This document shows positions 32,231-42,851 of a stretch of 64,000 bases of DNA, piece after piece. Source of the DNA: Astragalus membranaceus (lineage: Eukaryota; Streptophyta; Magnoliopsida; Fabales; Fabaceae); contig CM076847.1 of the NCBI GenBank assembly GCA_039519185.1, positions 72,203,864-72,267,863 on the forward strand, written 5' to 3'. The notes beneath the pieces are model-generated. The model did no database searches. It was not told the DNA's origin and was given only the letters and a program-made list of their open reading frames with translations. Each line of letters starts with the position of its first letter. Position 1 is the stretch's first letter. A program made the position numbers and the translations under genes.

Positions 32231-33755
32231 TGCTATTGATGCCATTATGTCAAGAGATAAGATCGAGGCGGGTAAGCTCATCAACAGGGAGATAAACAAA
32301 TGGCAGAACAGGAAGGATGGATACCTATACTTCCCTTGTTTAATCACTGATCTCTGCATGGAAGCTGGAGTGGAGATTGAAGCATCTGAGCTAAGAGAGG
32401 AACCCCAGGGGGCATTCTCTACAAAGTTCAAAGCTAGGCAGAGAGCTGCAGATGCTACCACGTCAGTTGATGCACAGACGTTACAACGTCTGGTGGACCA
32501 GCAAAACAGCCTAGCCAAGTTTGTCAAGGAGCAATTTGAGTGGCAAAAGAAGGTAAATGCTCAGACAACAAAAGGCAAGATGGTGATTGAAGAGCCAGTA
32601 CTTCCAGATTGGATGCAAGAGGAAGATGAAGACAACATACTCCTATCAACAATGAACCTCAGGAAAGTGAAGAAGGAAAAAGTCAAGAAAACAAGAAAAC
32701 CAGCCACAAAAAGAAAGAGCCCAGCAAAGAAAGAGCAGAAGAAGGTAAGTAGTGAGGAAGAAGAGCTTAAATCAGCTGACATGGATAGCATCAGTGAGAG
32801 TGATGCAGAGGAATCAAAGAAGGTGAGTAGGGAAATCCTAAGTGATGATGAGGAAGAAACACATTCAGAAGAGAAAGGAAGTTCCAGTGATAAGACTGAT
32901 ATTGAGGCTGACTCTCCACCAACCCAAACACTCAAAGAACCAGCTCAACCCACACCTCCATCACCAAAAGACAAACAACCCCAACCCTCAGCTAAAGAAC
33001 AACCCACCCATGACCAAAACATCCCCAAAACACCACAATCTGAACCTCAAGATCAACCCATTTCAAAACCAACCCCCACACAACCTGAACCAACTAAAGA
33101 ACCAGCACAACCATCCATTCCAGAAGTAACCAGTGCAGACGTGACCATGTCTGAACCACCTGCTGTTGAAACTAACCCAGACCCACAACTCATTCCCCCA
33201 CCCAAAAGGCAAAGATTCAAGACTGTGCCCACCCAGAGTCCATTTGGGAAGAAGAAAAGGTGTGAATTAGCCGCTGCAAGTGAAGAAGCAAGGCATGGTG
33301 AAGAAGAAGAGCAACTAGTTGATGCTCCTGCAACCAAAAGGCAAAAGTTGCAAGTAAGAAAGAAATCTGAAGCTGCTAAAGACAAGCCAGCAACAGCCAC
33401 CAGTGCAGCATTTGTTGCTGCAAGTGGTTCAGAGAATGCTCCTGCTGTTGCTGCTGATGAGAAAGCTGCAGACGTTACAGCGTCTCAAGAGCCAGAGGTT
33501 GAAAAAGCCCAGGGGGAACCCAAAGAGCAGCAGCAGAGTCATCCTGCAGAACTGGAAAAGCAGAAAGCATGGGAGGAAGCAAAGAAAAGAGTTACTAAGA
33601 GCAGTGCAAAGATGCCAAAAGAAACTGAAATCTCAGTTGATGCTGATGATGGTGAAGGAGAGAAGAAGAAGAAGGAAAAGAAAAAGAAGCCTGTGCAAGC
33701 AAGCATCCCAGCCAGACAGAGTGGAAGGCTCAGGTCTGGTGCCCTGAACAAGTAA
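32231..33755 (+). pseudogene. Athila A ORF3, 3' part: coiled coil and basic tail
   Basis: Reading resumes in frame just past solo LTR E. The first ~60 residues complete the plant-transposon-protein domain (KLINREINKWQNRKDGYLYF, CLITDLCMEAGVE). A leucine-spaced helix follows (LQRLVDQQNSLAKFVKEQ, nt 32489-32542), then a strongly basic patch (KKEKVKKTRKPATKRKSPAK, about 32660-32735). A long acidic/Pro-rich linker leads to a second basic end (KKKEKKKKPVQASI). No signal peptide or membrane segment is seen, so this is not an envelope-like protein; the make-up suggests a nuclear or nucleic-acid-binding protein. The linker contains palindrome copies read as DVTMS and DVTAS. Stop TAA 33753-33755. Confidence 0.85.
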
Positions 33756-35063
33756 GTTAACCCTCTTTTTAGCAGTAGTATAGTTATAGTTTCCAATTTC
33801 AGTTCAAATAAATAGTTGTCCAGACGTTACAACGTCTGGAGAGTTAGTAGTCAGTAGTTGTTTTGTTTCTGTTTTGTGTGAATGTTCCTCTCTCATTTTT
33901 CAAAATTCAGTGAGCAGTGGGGACACTGCTCATCTTTTTGTTTGGGGGGGGGGAGGATCATTTTTATGTTTCGTGTATGCATGAAATCAAATGCAAAATC
34001 AGTTTACTTCCCTACGCGAGTAATCATCAAAAATGTTTCTCTTTGGGCTAAATCTAAGAATGACTTGGTGTGAATGTGTGTGAGTAGCTGATGCATGCTT
34101 AAATGAATAGAATTGATTACTGCTTCCACACAAACTCTGTTTTGAGGAAAACCTAGTTAGCTAAGGACTAATTGATGCAAAGCTAGTGCTGGTTGACTAT
34201 GGTGATGGTAGAACTTGATTAAAAACTCAGAGTAGCAGTAGAAGCTAAGTTTGGGGGTATATCAGGTTGTACTAAGGCTGGGTGCAAAGACTGTAGGATG
34301 ATTAGTGCTTGTGTAGTGTGAGTGCAACGTTGTAACGTCTACCCGTAACGTTATAACGTATGCCGTGTGTGTTTGTGTGTTGTGTTCTGTGTTATCAAGC
34401 GTTGTAGCGTCTCTCCTATAAACGTTATAACGTCTACTCCAAAAAGACCAAAAAAGTGTGTGTTGTTTCAAATAAGTGGAAAAATCCACATGTCCTCTGT
34501 GTTTGCTGCAAATTCCCGAAACAAATACTGGGTACCCCAATTATCTCAATCCTAAATTGTCAAATCCAAAGGATCAACAAAGGAGAAAAATCACAAAAGC
34601 TCCAAACCAAAAGTGAAGAAAATCAAAAGAAAAGTTGCTCAGTAATGAGGGGTTGCAGCTGTGTGTTTTGTGTTGTGTGAGTTCGAAAAGTAGTTTGCAC
34701 AAATCTAGTCCTAGCACCCAAGATAAGACCCTTTGTTGTGCTTCAATTAACCCTCATGTCTTATGTGAAAATGTTAGCCTACTCCTTGTTTTGAAAGATG
34801 TTATACTCTCACCATATGGAAACCACTCTTTCATAAGCTAAGGTAGCTTCTGAACCTAGCTAGGAAAAGAATTGATACAGAGATCACACACTCACTTTGG
34901 GCAGTAATGAATCTAGAATGTAATTGTGCATTGGTGCATGAGTGTGTAGTGTAAGTCTGAAGAAATTAGCCCCTCGAGGAAAGTTTTTGAACAAAAATAG
35001 AGGAGCAGGGTGTAAACTGTTGGTGTATTTAATTTCTTGCGTCTTTTCACATGTTGTATTTCA
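33756..35063 (+). other. Athila A 3' non-coding region
   Basis: 1.3 kb between ORF3 and the terminal hairpin. It holds six palindrome copies (33822, 34325, 34346, 34398, 34420 and neighbours), a hairpin and an internal polypurine run. Short ORFs here are not supported by domain or conservation. Confidence 0.7.
33911..33957 (+). other. Hairpin plus internal polypurine tract in Athila A
   Basis: TGAGCAGTG, loop GGGA, CACTGCTCA (33911-33932), followed 10 bases later by a run of ten or more G and GGAGGA (about 33943-33957). It lies 1.15 kb before the 3' LTR. It could be a second plus-strand primer. Confidence 0.6.
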
Positions 35064-35083
35064 ATTGCTTGAGGACAAGCAAT
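35064..35083 (+). other. Conserved hairpin before the Athila A polypurine tract
   Basis: ATTGCTT, loop GAGGAC, AAGCAAT: a perfect seven-base-pair stem ending five bases before the polypurine tract. Confidence 0.8.
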
Positions 35084-35088
35084 GGTTT

Positions 35089-35101
35089 AAGTTTGGGGGT
35101 G
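35089..35101 (+). other. Polypurine tract of Athila A
   Basis: AAGTTTGGGGGTG directly abuts the 3' LTR. Confidence 0.9.
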
Positions 35102-36599
35102 TGATAACTCATATTTACATGAGTTATTTATACCTATTCAAAGTTAAATCATGCAAGTTCTCTGGCAATAGTAGGTTGTTTCTATTAAGTTTCTGTTAGT
35201 TTATTACTTTTTCAGTAGAAAGGGGCTAAATTACAAGTTCTAGGCATTTTGGTGCCAATTGGCGCCTTTGTGAGCGTTTTGATGCTTCTTGTGTTTGTGC
35301 AGTAATCTGAGCGTGGCAACGTCTCTCATCACGTCTGAAGAAGGGCAGCAAAGCAAGAAAATAATATCTCATTTTGGCGCGCATGTAGTGATGGTCAAAG
35401 ATCTGGAAATGAAGAAGATCTTCTCTCTCCTCAGCCCTGACGCGGCTGACGCACTGTAGCAGTGCGGTGTCACTTCAGGGCAGAGTCAACTCGCAAGCAA
35501 ACTTGGAAGGTGGGGAATGACATCAGCAAGCATGTGACCCTCTTTTGACCATGGCTATTCTCTCTCTACAAAAAGGCAAGGGTGCACCATGCGGATGACA
35601 CACGACTCCATTCATCATCCACCTTCCTCCATTTTTTCAGAGATAGTTTTTCTAAAAGAAGTTCTGGACACAGACTTCTTCATTTTAAAATTTTCTCAAG
35701 GCCCCAAGTTCCATCTTCATTCGCAACCATTACTGTAAGGCTCAGACGTTGTAACGTCTTTACAGCGTGCATGAAGGAAGGCCACCTAGGCGTATCTTTT
35801 GCGTTTAGTCCCCTTTTCTCTATGTACGGTATTTGGATTTTAACTCCTCTTATTTCTGTAAGGATGCTCATCATGAGCTAAACATTGGTAGTTGGGTTGT
35901 TGTTTTGCATGTAATGAACCTCTAGTTTAATGTTATGAAGTATTGATACTTATGCGTTTTAAATCTTTGCATGTTAATATTTCCAAACTTGTTTTGAACT
36001 GATCACTTAAAATAAGTAGATTCATAGGTACAGACATGGTCTATGAAAAGAACTCAAAGATTTATGTGAATGAAAAGGTGCACTAAAGACATTTAGGCAT
36101 TTTTATCTAAGTCTAGACATAGAATGGATAATAGTTCATAGGACATTGCTGTGGGTACTTAAAATACAGGAGTAGGCCTACTTAGAACCTAGACATAGGA
36201 ATTCTAGTACTTGAAGCTCTGACGTATTGTGACTGAAAAGCACAGCTCTTTTGCAACAGCGTTCAAATGTTATAACGTCTATACAACATAGCATTTGTAC
36301 GTAATAACGTGTAAACGTTATAACGTCTGACTAGAGGAGATTTACTTGCATGCAGCAATCCAACTCATACTATTCCATATTCACAACCACTTCTTGTTCA
36401 CTTGCTTTATTTATGTTATTAGTCTTGATACCAACTTTTAGTGCCGATTTGTTACTTGTTTCACTTGTGTTTTAAAGACTTGAACTCTGAAAGTTAATCA
36501 ATCATCGTGGGAACGATCTCTTACTTTTATCCACTTTATTACTTGTACGACGTGTATACTTGCACTGATATTGCGATTATAGCACACACGAGCGCAACA
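35102..36599 (+). repeat. Athila A 3' LTR
   Basis: Same length as the 5' LTR and nearly identical to it. One of the three differences (caaaTgtt at about 36267) falls inside a palindrome copy and breaks one arm. Confidence 0.97.
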
Positions 36600-37548
36600 C
36601 CCATACCGGGCTCGGGCTTTTGCGGGCTGGACGGGCTAGCCCACATTATACGCAATAATAATTAAAAAATTATTTTTTAGAAAAAATAAAATAAAAAATG
36701 CTTATTATTTATATTTTAGAAATAGAGTAATTTAAAATAAGAAAATGAAAACATTAAAACTTAAACTGTGGCTGCAACTTATGTTTGCTGCCTAATTCAA
36801 AACTGCAATATACATTGATAATCAACATTCATAGCAAACAACTTTTTTTATGACAAAAACAAAACAAACAACTTGCTATAACTATAAGTAAATATTAAAA
36901 ACATAACAGGTACGTATATGATAAATTGTCAAGAAAAGTACTTACATGTTAACTTGTTAATATTAGGTGTGTACATAATAAAAACATGTTTTAGAATATA
37001 GATAGATCATCATGCGAGTGCTTTTATAATATACATGGGACAGTGGACCGTGTAGTTTATGTTTTATATATTGAAAACATAAAATATTTAATGTCAAATT
37101 AATCACTTTAGGATATTCTTTAGGGAATTATGTCGTAACATATAGCACTTGCGGGCTTACAGGCTACCCATGGCCCGGTCGGGCCGGGCCGGCACAGGCT
37201 CAGGCTTTTATGGATAGGGCCAAAAAGCCCAGATATAAAAACGGGTTCATTTTTTTAAGCCCAAGCCCTATGTTTTTTCGGGCTAGCCCGACCCAGCCCG
37301 GCGGGCTCGGCCCATTTTGCCAGCTCTAATTGTGTGCTGCTGCTTTGTTGCGTCAGTCCTCCTCTTAGATATGTGCGGCAACCAATTTATATCCGGCCAA
37401 ATAGGGTTCCGTGCATAACAAAACTAAAGGAATTCACTCACGACACTTTTCTCTTATAGCTAGGTTTCAATTCCTTTTCCAAGTAGAAGGTTGCATGGGC
37501 CTTTTTGAATTCCATCAATTGGGCTTCTTCTTTCTTTTAATTCACAGC

Positions 37549-37552
<4 letters not shown>

Positions 37553-37599
<47 letters not shown>
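37553..37599. repeat. (AT)n microsatellite in solo LTR D
   Basis: About 45 bp of uninterrupted AT repeats; no function inferred. Confidence 0.9.
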
Positions 37600-37600
<1 letters not shown>

Positions 37601-37764
37601 AGTTCCAATTGGCTATAAATTGTACTTTTATTCTTCTTCTATCTTTTTTTCTTCTCTGCAAAATATAGAGCAAATTAAGTCAATGACTTATATAAATAGT
37701 AGCAACTGCCTTAAAATATGACGGGAAAATGTCTCTAAGAAATGCACAAAATTGGAGTTTATCA

Positions 37765-38964
37765 GATATCTTCATCATTTGGCACACAAATTCTGCCATT
37801 GAAACAAATAACTCCATCACTATCTTCGGTAAAATTTGGTAACCCTCTTTGAGCTTGCAGTTCCACATCAATTTCTTGGGCGGAGCGAATCAGATTCCTC
37901 AATGAACTCGAAATGTGAATGTGGCTCAACACTAACCGGTTCCTCCTAGGTTTCACCTTCAAATTCAAGTCTCTAAAAGACTCCAACAGTGACATTTCAT
38001 GAATTATTAACTCTGCCGTGTGAAGAGACTTTCTACTCAACGCATCTGCCACAACATTGGCATTTCCTGGATGGTACCTCAACTCGAAGTCATAATCCTT
38101 CAGAAACTCAAGCCATCTTCTCTGCATGTTATTCAACTCTTTCTGATCAAACAAATACTTCAAGCTTTTGTGATCACTGAAAACTTCAAAACGGGAACCA
38201 TAAAGATAATGTCTCCAAATTTTCAGCGCATACACAATCGCCGCCAACTCCAAATCATGAGTCGGATAGTTTTCTTCATGAGGCTTTAACTGTCTTGAGG
38301 CATAAGCTACCACTTGCTGATTCGGCATGAGAACACATTCTAAACCCTTACCGGAGGCGTCCGTGTAAATTTGGAATCCCAGAGACGAATCCGGAAGAAT
38401 CAGGATTGGAGCAGAAGTCAACCGAGCTTTTAATTCTAAGAAACATTCTTCACAATCAGAATCCCACGCAAAGGGCTGACCCTTACGAGTTAACCGAGTG
38501 AGTGGAAGAACTAACTGAGAGAATCCCTGAATAAATCTTCGATAATAACCAGCTAGTCCCAAGAAACTCCTTACTTCTGTCACTGAAGTTGGTCGCTCCC
38601 AATTCAACACAGCTTCCACTTTACTGGAATCAACTGCAACGCCCGACTGAGATATCACGTGTCCCATAAACTTTACTTCAGACATCCAGAAATCGCACTT
38701 CGAAGGCTTAGCATATAACTTCTTCTCTCGGAGTACGTTCAGAACAAGGCGAAGATGCTGGACATGCTCTTCAATGGTCTTAGAGTACACCAAGATATCA
38801 TCAATAAATACAACTACAAACTGATCCAGGTACGGGTGGAAGACTCGGTTCATGTAGTCCATGAATACCGATGGAGCATTAGTTAGACCGAAGGGCATCA
38901 CTACCAACTCATAGTGTCCATATAGCAAGTAGACAGTTTTGACATAAGGATTGGGTCTGAACAC
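37765..38964 (-). pseudogene. Chromovirus C reverse transcriptase/RNase H remnant
   Basis: Minus strand reads from the middle of RT (YGHYELVVMPFGLTNAPSVF) through the FIDDILVYS catalytic box, the connection, RNase H (DASGKGLECVLMPNQQVVAY) and into the pre-integrase linker (DGVICFNGRICVPNDEDI). It stops where solo LTR D begins. The N-terminal RT fingers are deleted: the sequence jumps from protease to RT at 38950-38970, removing about 720 bp compared with element F, with ctatatgg/tatgg shared at the join. RNase H has GLE where F has GLG. Confidence 0.88.
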
Positions 38965-40159
38965 GACCCTTAGCAGTAGTTAAGATGGTTATCGGCTTGG
39001 ATATAGGAGATATAGCTAATCCCAACCGATCTACACATGCTTGAGCTATAAAGCAATGGGTTGCACCCGAATCATATAATATACTGACGGAGTTATAGAA
39101 AAGAGATCCCGTACCCCTCAGTAAGTTGTTTGTAGGTTTGCCTATCTGGGCATCCAAAGTGTTGACTCGACTGTGGGTTGGAGCAGCTTGTGCTTCTTTG
39201 AAACTCTTCTTTGCTGGGCACTCAATAGCATAGTGACCCTCCTCCTTACAATAATAGCACTGATTTGAACCCTGCTGACATTCACCCCGATGATGCTTCC
39301 CACAATTGGCACACCTGTTTACCTTTGAAGAGTCAAAAGATTGTACCTGCTTTCCCTTATTGACATTCCCCTTTGGTTTACTACTCGGAGTGGAAGATTC
39401 AGCCACTTTCTTCTTACCCTTCCATAACTCTCGCTTTTCCTCATACATCCTCTTCAGATCTTCTTCGGCAACATAGGTTTGTTGCACTAAAGCAGGATAG
39501 TTGGTCATAGTATAGGAGCTAAGACCTTGATTCACATCACCACGGAGTCCCTGCTTGAACATCTGCATTTTCCATATGTCATTTGGAGCATACCTTCCCA
39601 GTTCATAAAACTGAGACAGCCTTTAGAACTTGGCAGCATACTCACCCACAGTCATATTACCCTGCTTCAGATTCACAAACTCAGCCTCCTTGCTTAATTT
39701 CATTACCGGAGGAAAGTAGTGTCCAATGAATAACCCCTTGAAATTTGCCCAAGTGAGAGGAATCCCCTGAATTTCCATCATTTCACAAGCATTGATCCAC
39801 CAAGTATGAGCATCCTCATCAAGTGCATGAGCTGCACAAATCACCTTCTCTTCTTCACTGCATTGGAGAGTCCTGAAGATCCTCTCCATAGCATCACTCC
39901 AGTAATCAGCAGTCATTGGATCTGATCCACCCTTGAAGATAGGGGGATTCATCTTTTGGAAACAGAAGTATGTCCGATTAGGATCTTCCTGGGGTTGTTG
40001 AACATTAGGCTGTTGCTGAGCCATTTGCTGCTGTTGAGTCATCTGTTGTTGTTGCATTTGCATCATGTCCTGCATCACTTTCTGTTGCATCTCCATCATA
40101 TTTTGCATCCACTCGAAATGTGGATCAACAGGCGCATTTCCTCTACCTCTTCCAGCCAT
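38950..40159 (-). pseudogene. Chromovirus C Gag and protease remnant
   Basis: Start ATG 40159 (MAGRGRGNAPVDPHFEWMQN), Gln/Met-rich stretch, gag domain (MTADYWSDAMERIF, WWINACEMME, GNMTVGEYAAKF), in-frame TAA at 39623-39625 where F has GAA, then the rest of gag, zinc knuckles (CANCGKHHRGEC and CYYCKEEGHYAIEC) and protease YDSGATHCFIAQ. Ends at the deletion described under RT. The close match to F shows the same clade. Confidence 0.88.
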
Positions 40160-40280
40160 GATTCCGCGAAATGCACAAAGTATTAAGTTGATCAAGCTCA
40201 ATGTTTAATAGCATACTAAGAAGAATCATACCTAAAAGACGTAAAAGACTCCTAACATCTAGGTCCGACTAGGCCGAACC

Positions 40281-40292
40281 GCTCTGATACCA
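40281..40292 (-). other. Primer-binding site, initiator Met tRNA (element C)
   Basis: On the minus strand TGGTATCAGAGC, three bases after the LTR end ...GGGTGTTACA. Confidence 0.9.
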
Positions 40293-40295
40293 AAA

Positions 40296-41940
40296 TGTAA
40301 CACCCTAATATCTCTAACAAGTAGAAATATTAAAATGAATGATTTAGCATACATCAGAGATACATTTCCTGTTTAGATATTGAACACCAATAAAATTTTT
40401 CGATAATTAATATCAAACAGTCAACATTCCATAACTTAACATAATCATATCAGTTTCATGTCTTCAATATCCTCACATTCCTAGTGTTCAATACCATAAC
40501 AAGAAAAGCGGAAACGGTTACATAACTTAAAACAAATTCAAGTCATATCATCGAACTACAAATACAACAAGGGAAAACTCAACAACATAGATAAAGAACT
40601 AAATCTTCATTGTCTCCTCAAGCACGTCACCTACTCGTGCCTCTTCGCTTTCATCTTTCCCTTTTTCTCTGTAAAAACAACAACACATAAAGGGTGAGAT
40701 ACAATCTCAGTGAGTTTTACCGTGACCCCTAACCATGCTCTCGGTTCAATTATGAATCCTTTTAAATTCGTGAATTAGTTTATCAACCACGTGCCTTTTA
40801 CTTTAGCACAACACCAGCCCCAGACATGGTAATCCCGGTGAACCCCCTTCCAATAGTCCATACCATAGTGCATTGAAAGGGGCCTAGGTTTAGGGCTCGT
40901 GACTTCCCCACCTAGTATGCTACCTCATAGGGTCGTCACCCATAACAGTCTTGATATATATATATATGTATATATATCCCTCAATCAGTCATTTGCACAT
41001 ATAGTTCCATGTATTTATTTGTTTCATGTCCTCTCACGTGTAACTAACTGGATTTACACAATCAAGCTAATTAGGATAATACCAATCCAAAAATCCAGTC
41101 CAAACAACAATCCAAAACAAGCATCATACAACCAATACATTGCAAGATTCAAAATGGAACAATCAAATACTTTCACATACAACACATGTACATAGTCTTC
41201 TTCAGTTATACGTCTACTTCGGTGAATTAATTAAAATATCAAACGACATCGGATTTAAACAAACGACTACTTGTTGGAAAGCTAAGAGTGTCTAGGTTGG
41301 AAAATAATGAGCCAATTAGTACAGTTTTCAAAAATAGACCAAATGGTTCCTAGGTTGGACAGAATCTGTCTCCTAACTTCTAACACTTCTAAAATGACTA
41401 AAACTCAACCAATTAACATGAAACTTGAGCCAAAACCGTAGAGAATTGTGTCTAGTTTTCAAATAATTTAGAATAATTCAAAAAGGAGTTCAATTGAAAC
41501 TACAATACCCAAAACACTGACCCTATATCCAGAATGCTTCCAAAATATTACCATAACTTGTGAAGCCTATATATTGAGCTATACAACTCCAATTTTGATG
41601 AAACCAATTCCAAATTAAATAGACTTAAGTCTAGTTTTCAAAAATGTAGGACACAGAATTTTGTGATTACCAGAACTCACGCAACAGCTAAAATACTAAA
41701 CACATATCCAGAGAACTTTCAACAGTGAAATTTTAGTATCGATTTTTACTAATTCCCAGCAACCATCGGATTAAAACAAGCACAAAATACATATCAATTC
41801 CTAAACGTGAGTAAAACTCACTGATCGTGATGATCACGTAAAACCGAGAATCAATAAAATGCAACCAACAACAATAGCCACACGAACGATCCCCGACGCT
41901 CCCACGAACTTAAAATCACTCCAAAGCTAACCCAAGTCAC
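40296..41940 (-). mobile_element. 5' LTR of chromovirus C, cut by Athila B
   Basis: The minus-strand end TAGGGTGTTACA is at 40296. Going right, it contains the acgtgagtaaaactcac block near 41809 that in F lies about 680 bp from the LTR start. Here only about 130 bp follow before Athila B begins at 41941, so the remainder should lie beyond B, outside the window. Confidence 0.75.
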
Positions 41941-42851
41941 TGATAACTCATATTTGTATGAGTTATTTATGCCCTTATTACGTAAATCAAACCGAGTTCT
42001 CAAGTAATTTTAGTACTTTCATATGTGAATAGGTCATTAAGAGCATAATTAGAGGTTAAGAGTTAATTTCATAAATATTGGGCATAATAGATGCCTTTGT
42101 GAGTATATTGATGTTTTACTTGAGTTCTGCAGCGGTAGACGCTATGCAGTGGTAAGCGCTACAGTGCTATGGAGCGGTTGGCCAATTAGATATGTATGAA
42201 GCCACTTGCTGATTGATGAGTCATCACTCTGATCTTCTTCTTCTCAGCCTGACATAGGGACTTCCAAGTGGATTCAAAAAGACACTTAGCGTTTCCTAAT
42301 TGGAGCTTAAGTGATAGTTGGTGATGATTTCAATCATTGCCCTTTTGTAATGCCACTTTATGAAATTGAAGATAACATCTAAGTATTATCCTCTCCATAA
42401 TATAGAAATATATAGACACTAATAGAATATAGATAGTATTCGTAGAAAGAAGAGAGTAGAGAGATTTGGAGAAAAACCTAACTTGACATTTTAGACTTCT
42501 TCCGTTGTTACTCTACTTTTAAGCTTTAAACTTTAGTATAGTTTCATACATCACCTACAGTTTGCTCACAACAAAGCATCATTCATCGTGTATGACTTGG
42601 GATTGTTGGAGTGTATCTTTTGTAAGCATCCTTCTCTTGCTCACATACGGTAACATAATCTTTTTAGTTTATGTTGTTTTGATGAAGCTTGTCATGAGCT
42701 AAACTTTTGTGGTTGGATTGTTCTCATGTTTGTAATGAACCTTGAGTAAAGTTTATGTAATGTCATGACGTTTGCGTTTTATTTCTTATGTCATAATGCT
42801 TTCAAACTTGTTTTGGGAATGATCAACTAAAATAAGTAGATTCATAGGTAC
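41941..42851 (+). repeat. Athila B 5' LTR, left part
   Basis: Starts TGATAACTCATATTTGTATG with a terminal inverted repeat. Palindrome-like strings lie near 42130-42180 (gcagcggtagacgctatgca, taagcgctacagtgct). Interrupted by F; the last five bases GGTAC are F's target site. Confidence 0.9.

Larger units (their letters stand above)
21501..36328. repeat. Dispersed ACGTT-RY-AACGT palindromes of Athila A
   Basis: Copies of about 16 bp start at 21501, 21935, 22457, 22504, 22905, 24001, 24658, 25516, 25537, 26711, 27268, 27298, 28751, 32476, 33137, 33470, 33822, 34325, 34346, 34398 and 34420, and in the 3' LTR at 35310, 35744, 36266 and 36313. The consensus is AGACGTTACAACGTCT or AAACGTTATAACGTCT. 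The best are perfect: 24658, 32476 and CCAGACGTTACAACGTCTGG at 33820. They lie in LTRs, leader, protein linkers and 3' non-coding DNA, and in coding DNA read as DVTTS-like peptides. Confidence 0.93.
21293..36599 (+). mobile_element. Element A: nearly complete Athila (Ty3/gypsy) retrotransposon
   Basis: Both LTRs are 1,498 bp, with exact 5-bp duplication CCCAT at 21288-21292 and 36600-36604. Internal order: Asp-tRNA primer site, gag, pol (PR-RT-RH-IN), stem-loops, ORF3, long 3' non-coding region, polypurine tract. The LTRs differ at about three sites by eye (cagcgctg/cagccctg, caaacg/caaatg, aatcctcg/aatcatcg), so insertion was recent. Defects are an in-frame TAG between gag and pol and a solo LTR in ORF3. 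A short palindrome is dispersed throughout. Confidence 0.95.
21247..37328. mobile_element. Non-autonomous hAT (about 770 bp) in solo LTR D, split by Athila A
   Basis: Ends TAGAGCTGGGAAAACGGGCT at 21247 and complement of gcccattttgccagctcta at 37328. Exact 8-bp duplication ATTGTGTG at 21239-21246 and 37329-37336. The right part (36605-37328) has GGGCT/AGCCC-rich subterminal blocks around an AT-rich middle, the same build as the hAT in the TBL intron. Athila A sits only 46 bp inside its left end. No transposase. Confidence 0.88.
20359..37764 (-). mobile_element. Element D: Athila/Tat-type solo LTR in C, expanded by nested insertions
   Basis: Minus strand starts TGATAAACTCC at 37764 and ends ...TTTTTGACGCAACA at 20359, with 5-bp duplication GATAT at 20354-20358 and 37765-37769. 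Removing the hAT leaves about 1.32 kb. The end has the Athila/Tat-like U5 wording (atccttgtggagatgatat, tagagtacacttgctc). No primer site or coding part, so it is a solo LTR. It splits the C pol frame between the RNase H and integrase portions, and the two flanks adjoin in the correct order. Confidence 0.85.
18593..41940 (-). mobile_element. Element C: defective Tekay-type chromovirus, minus strand
   Basis: Ordered on the minus strand: 5' LTR (40296-41940, cut by Athila B), primer site, gag, protease, RT/RNase H, then (after the 17.4 kb insertion D at 20359-37764) integrase, polypurine tract and a truncated 3' LTR. It has an in-frame stop in gag and two deletions (protease to RT, integrase core), so it is non-autonomous and old. 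Left limit uncertain. Confidence 0.8.

Noticed and set aside
32231..33755. Envelope glycoprotein (env-like) for Athila ORF3
   Set aside because: No signal peptide, membrane span or cysteine pattern; the product is basic and hydrophilic.
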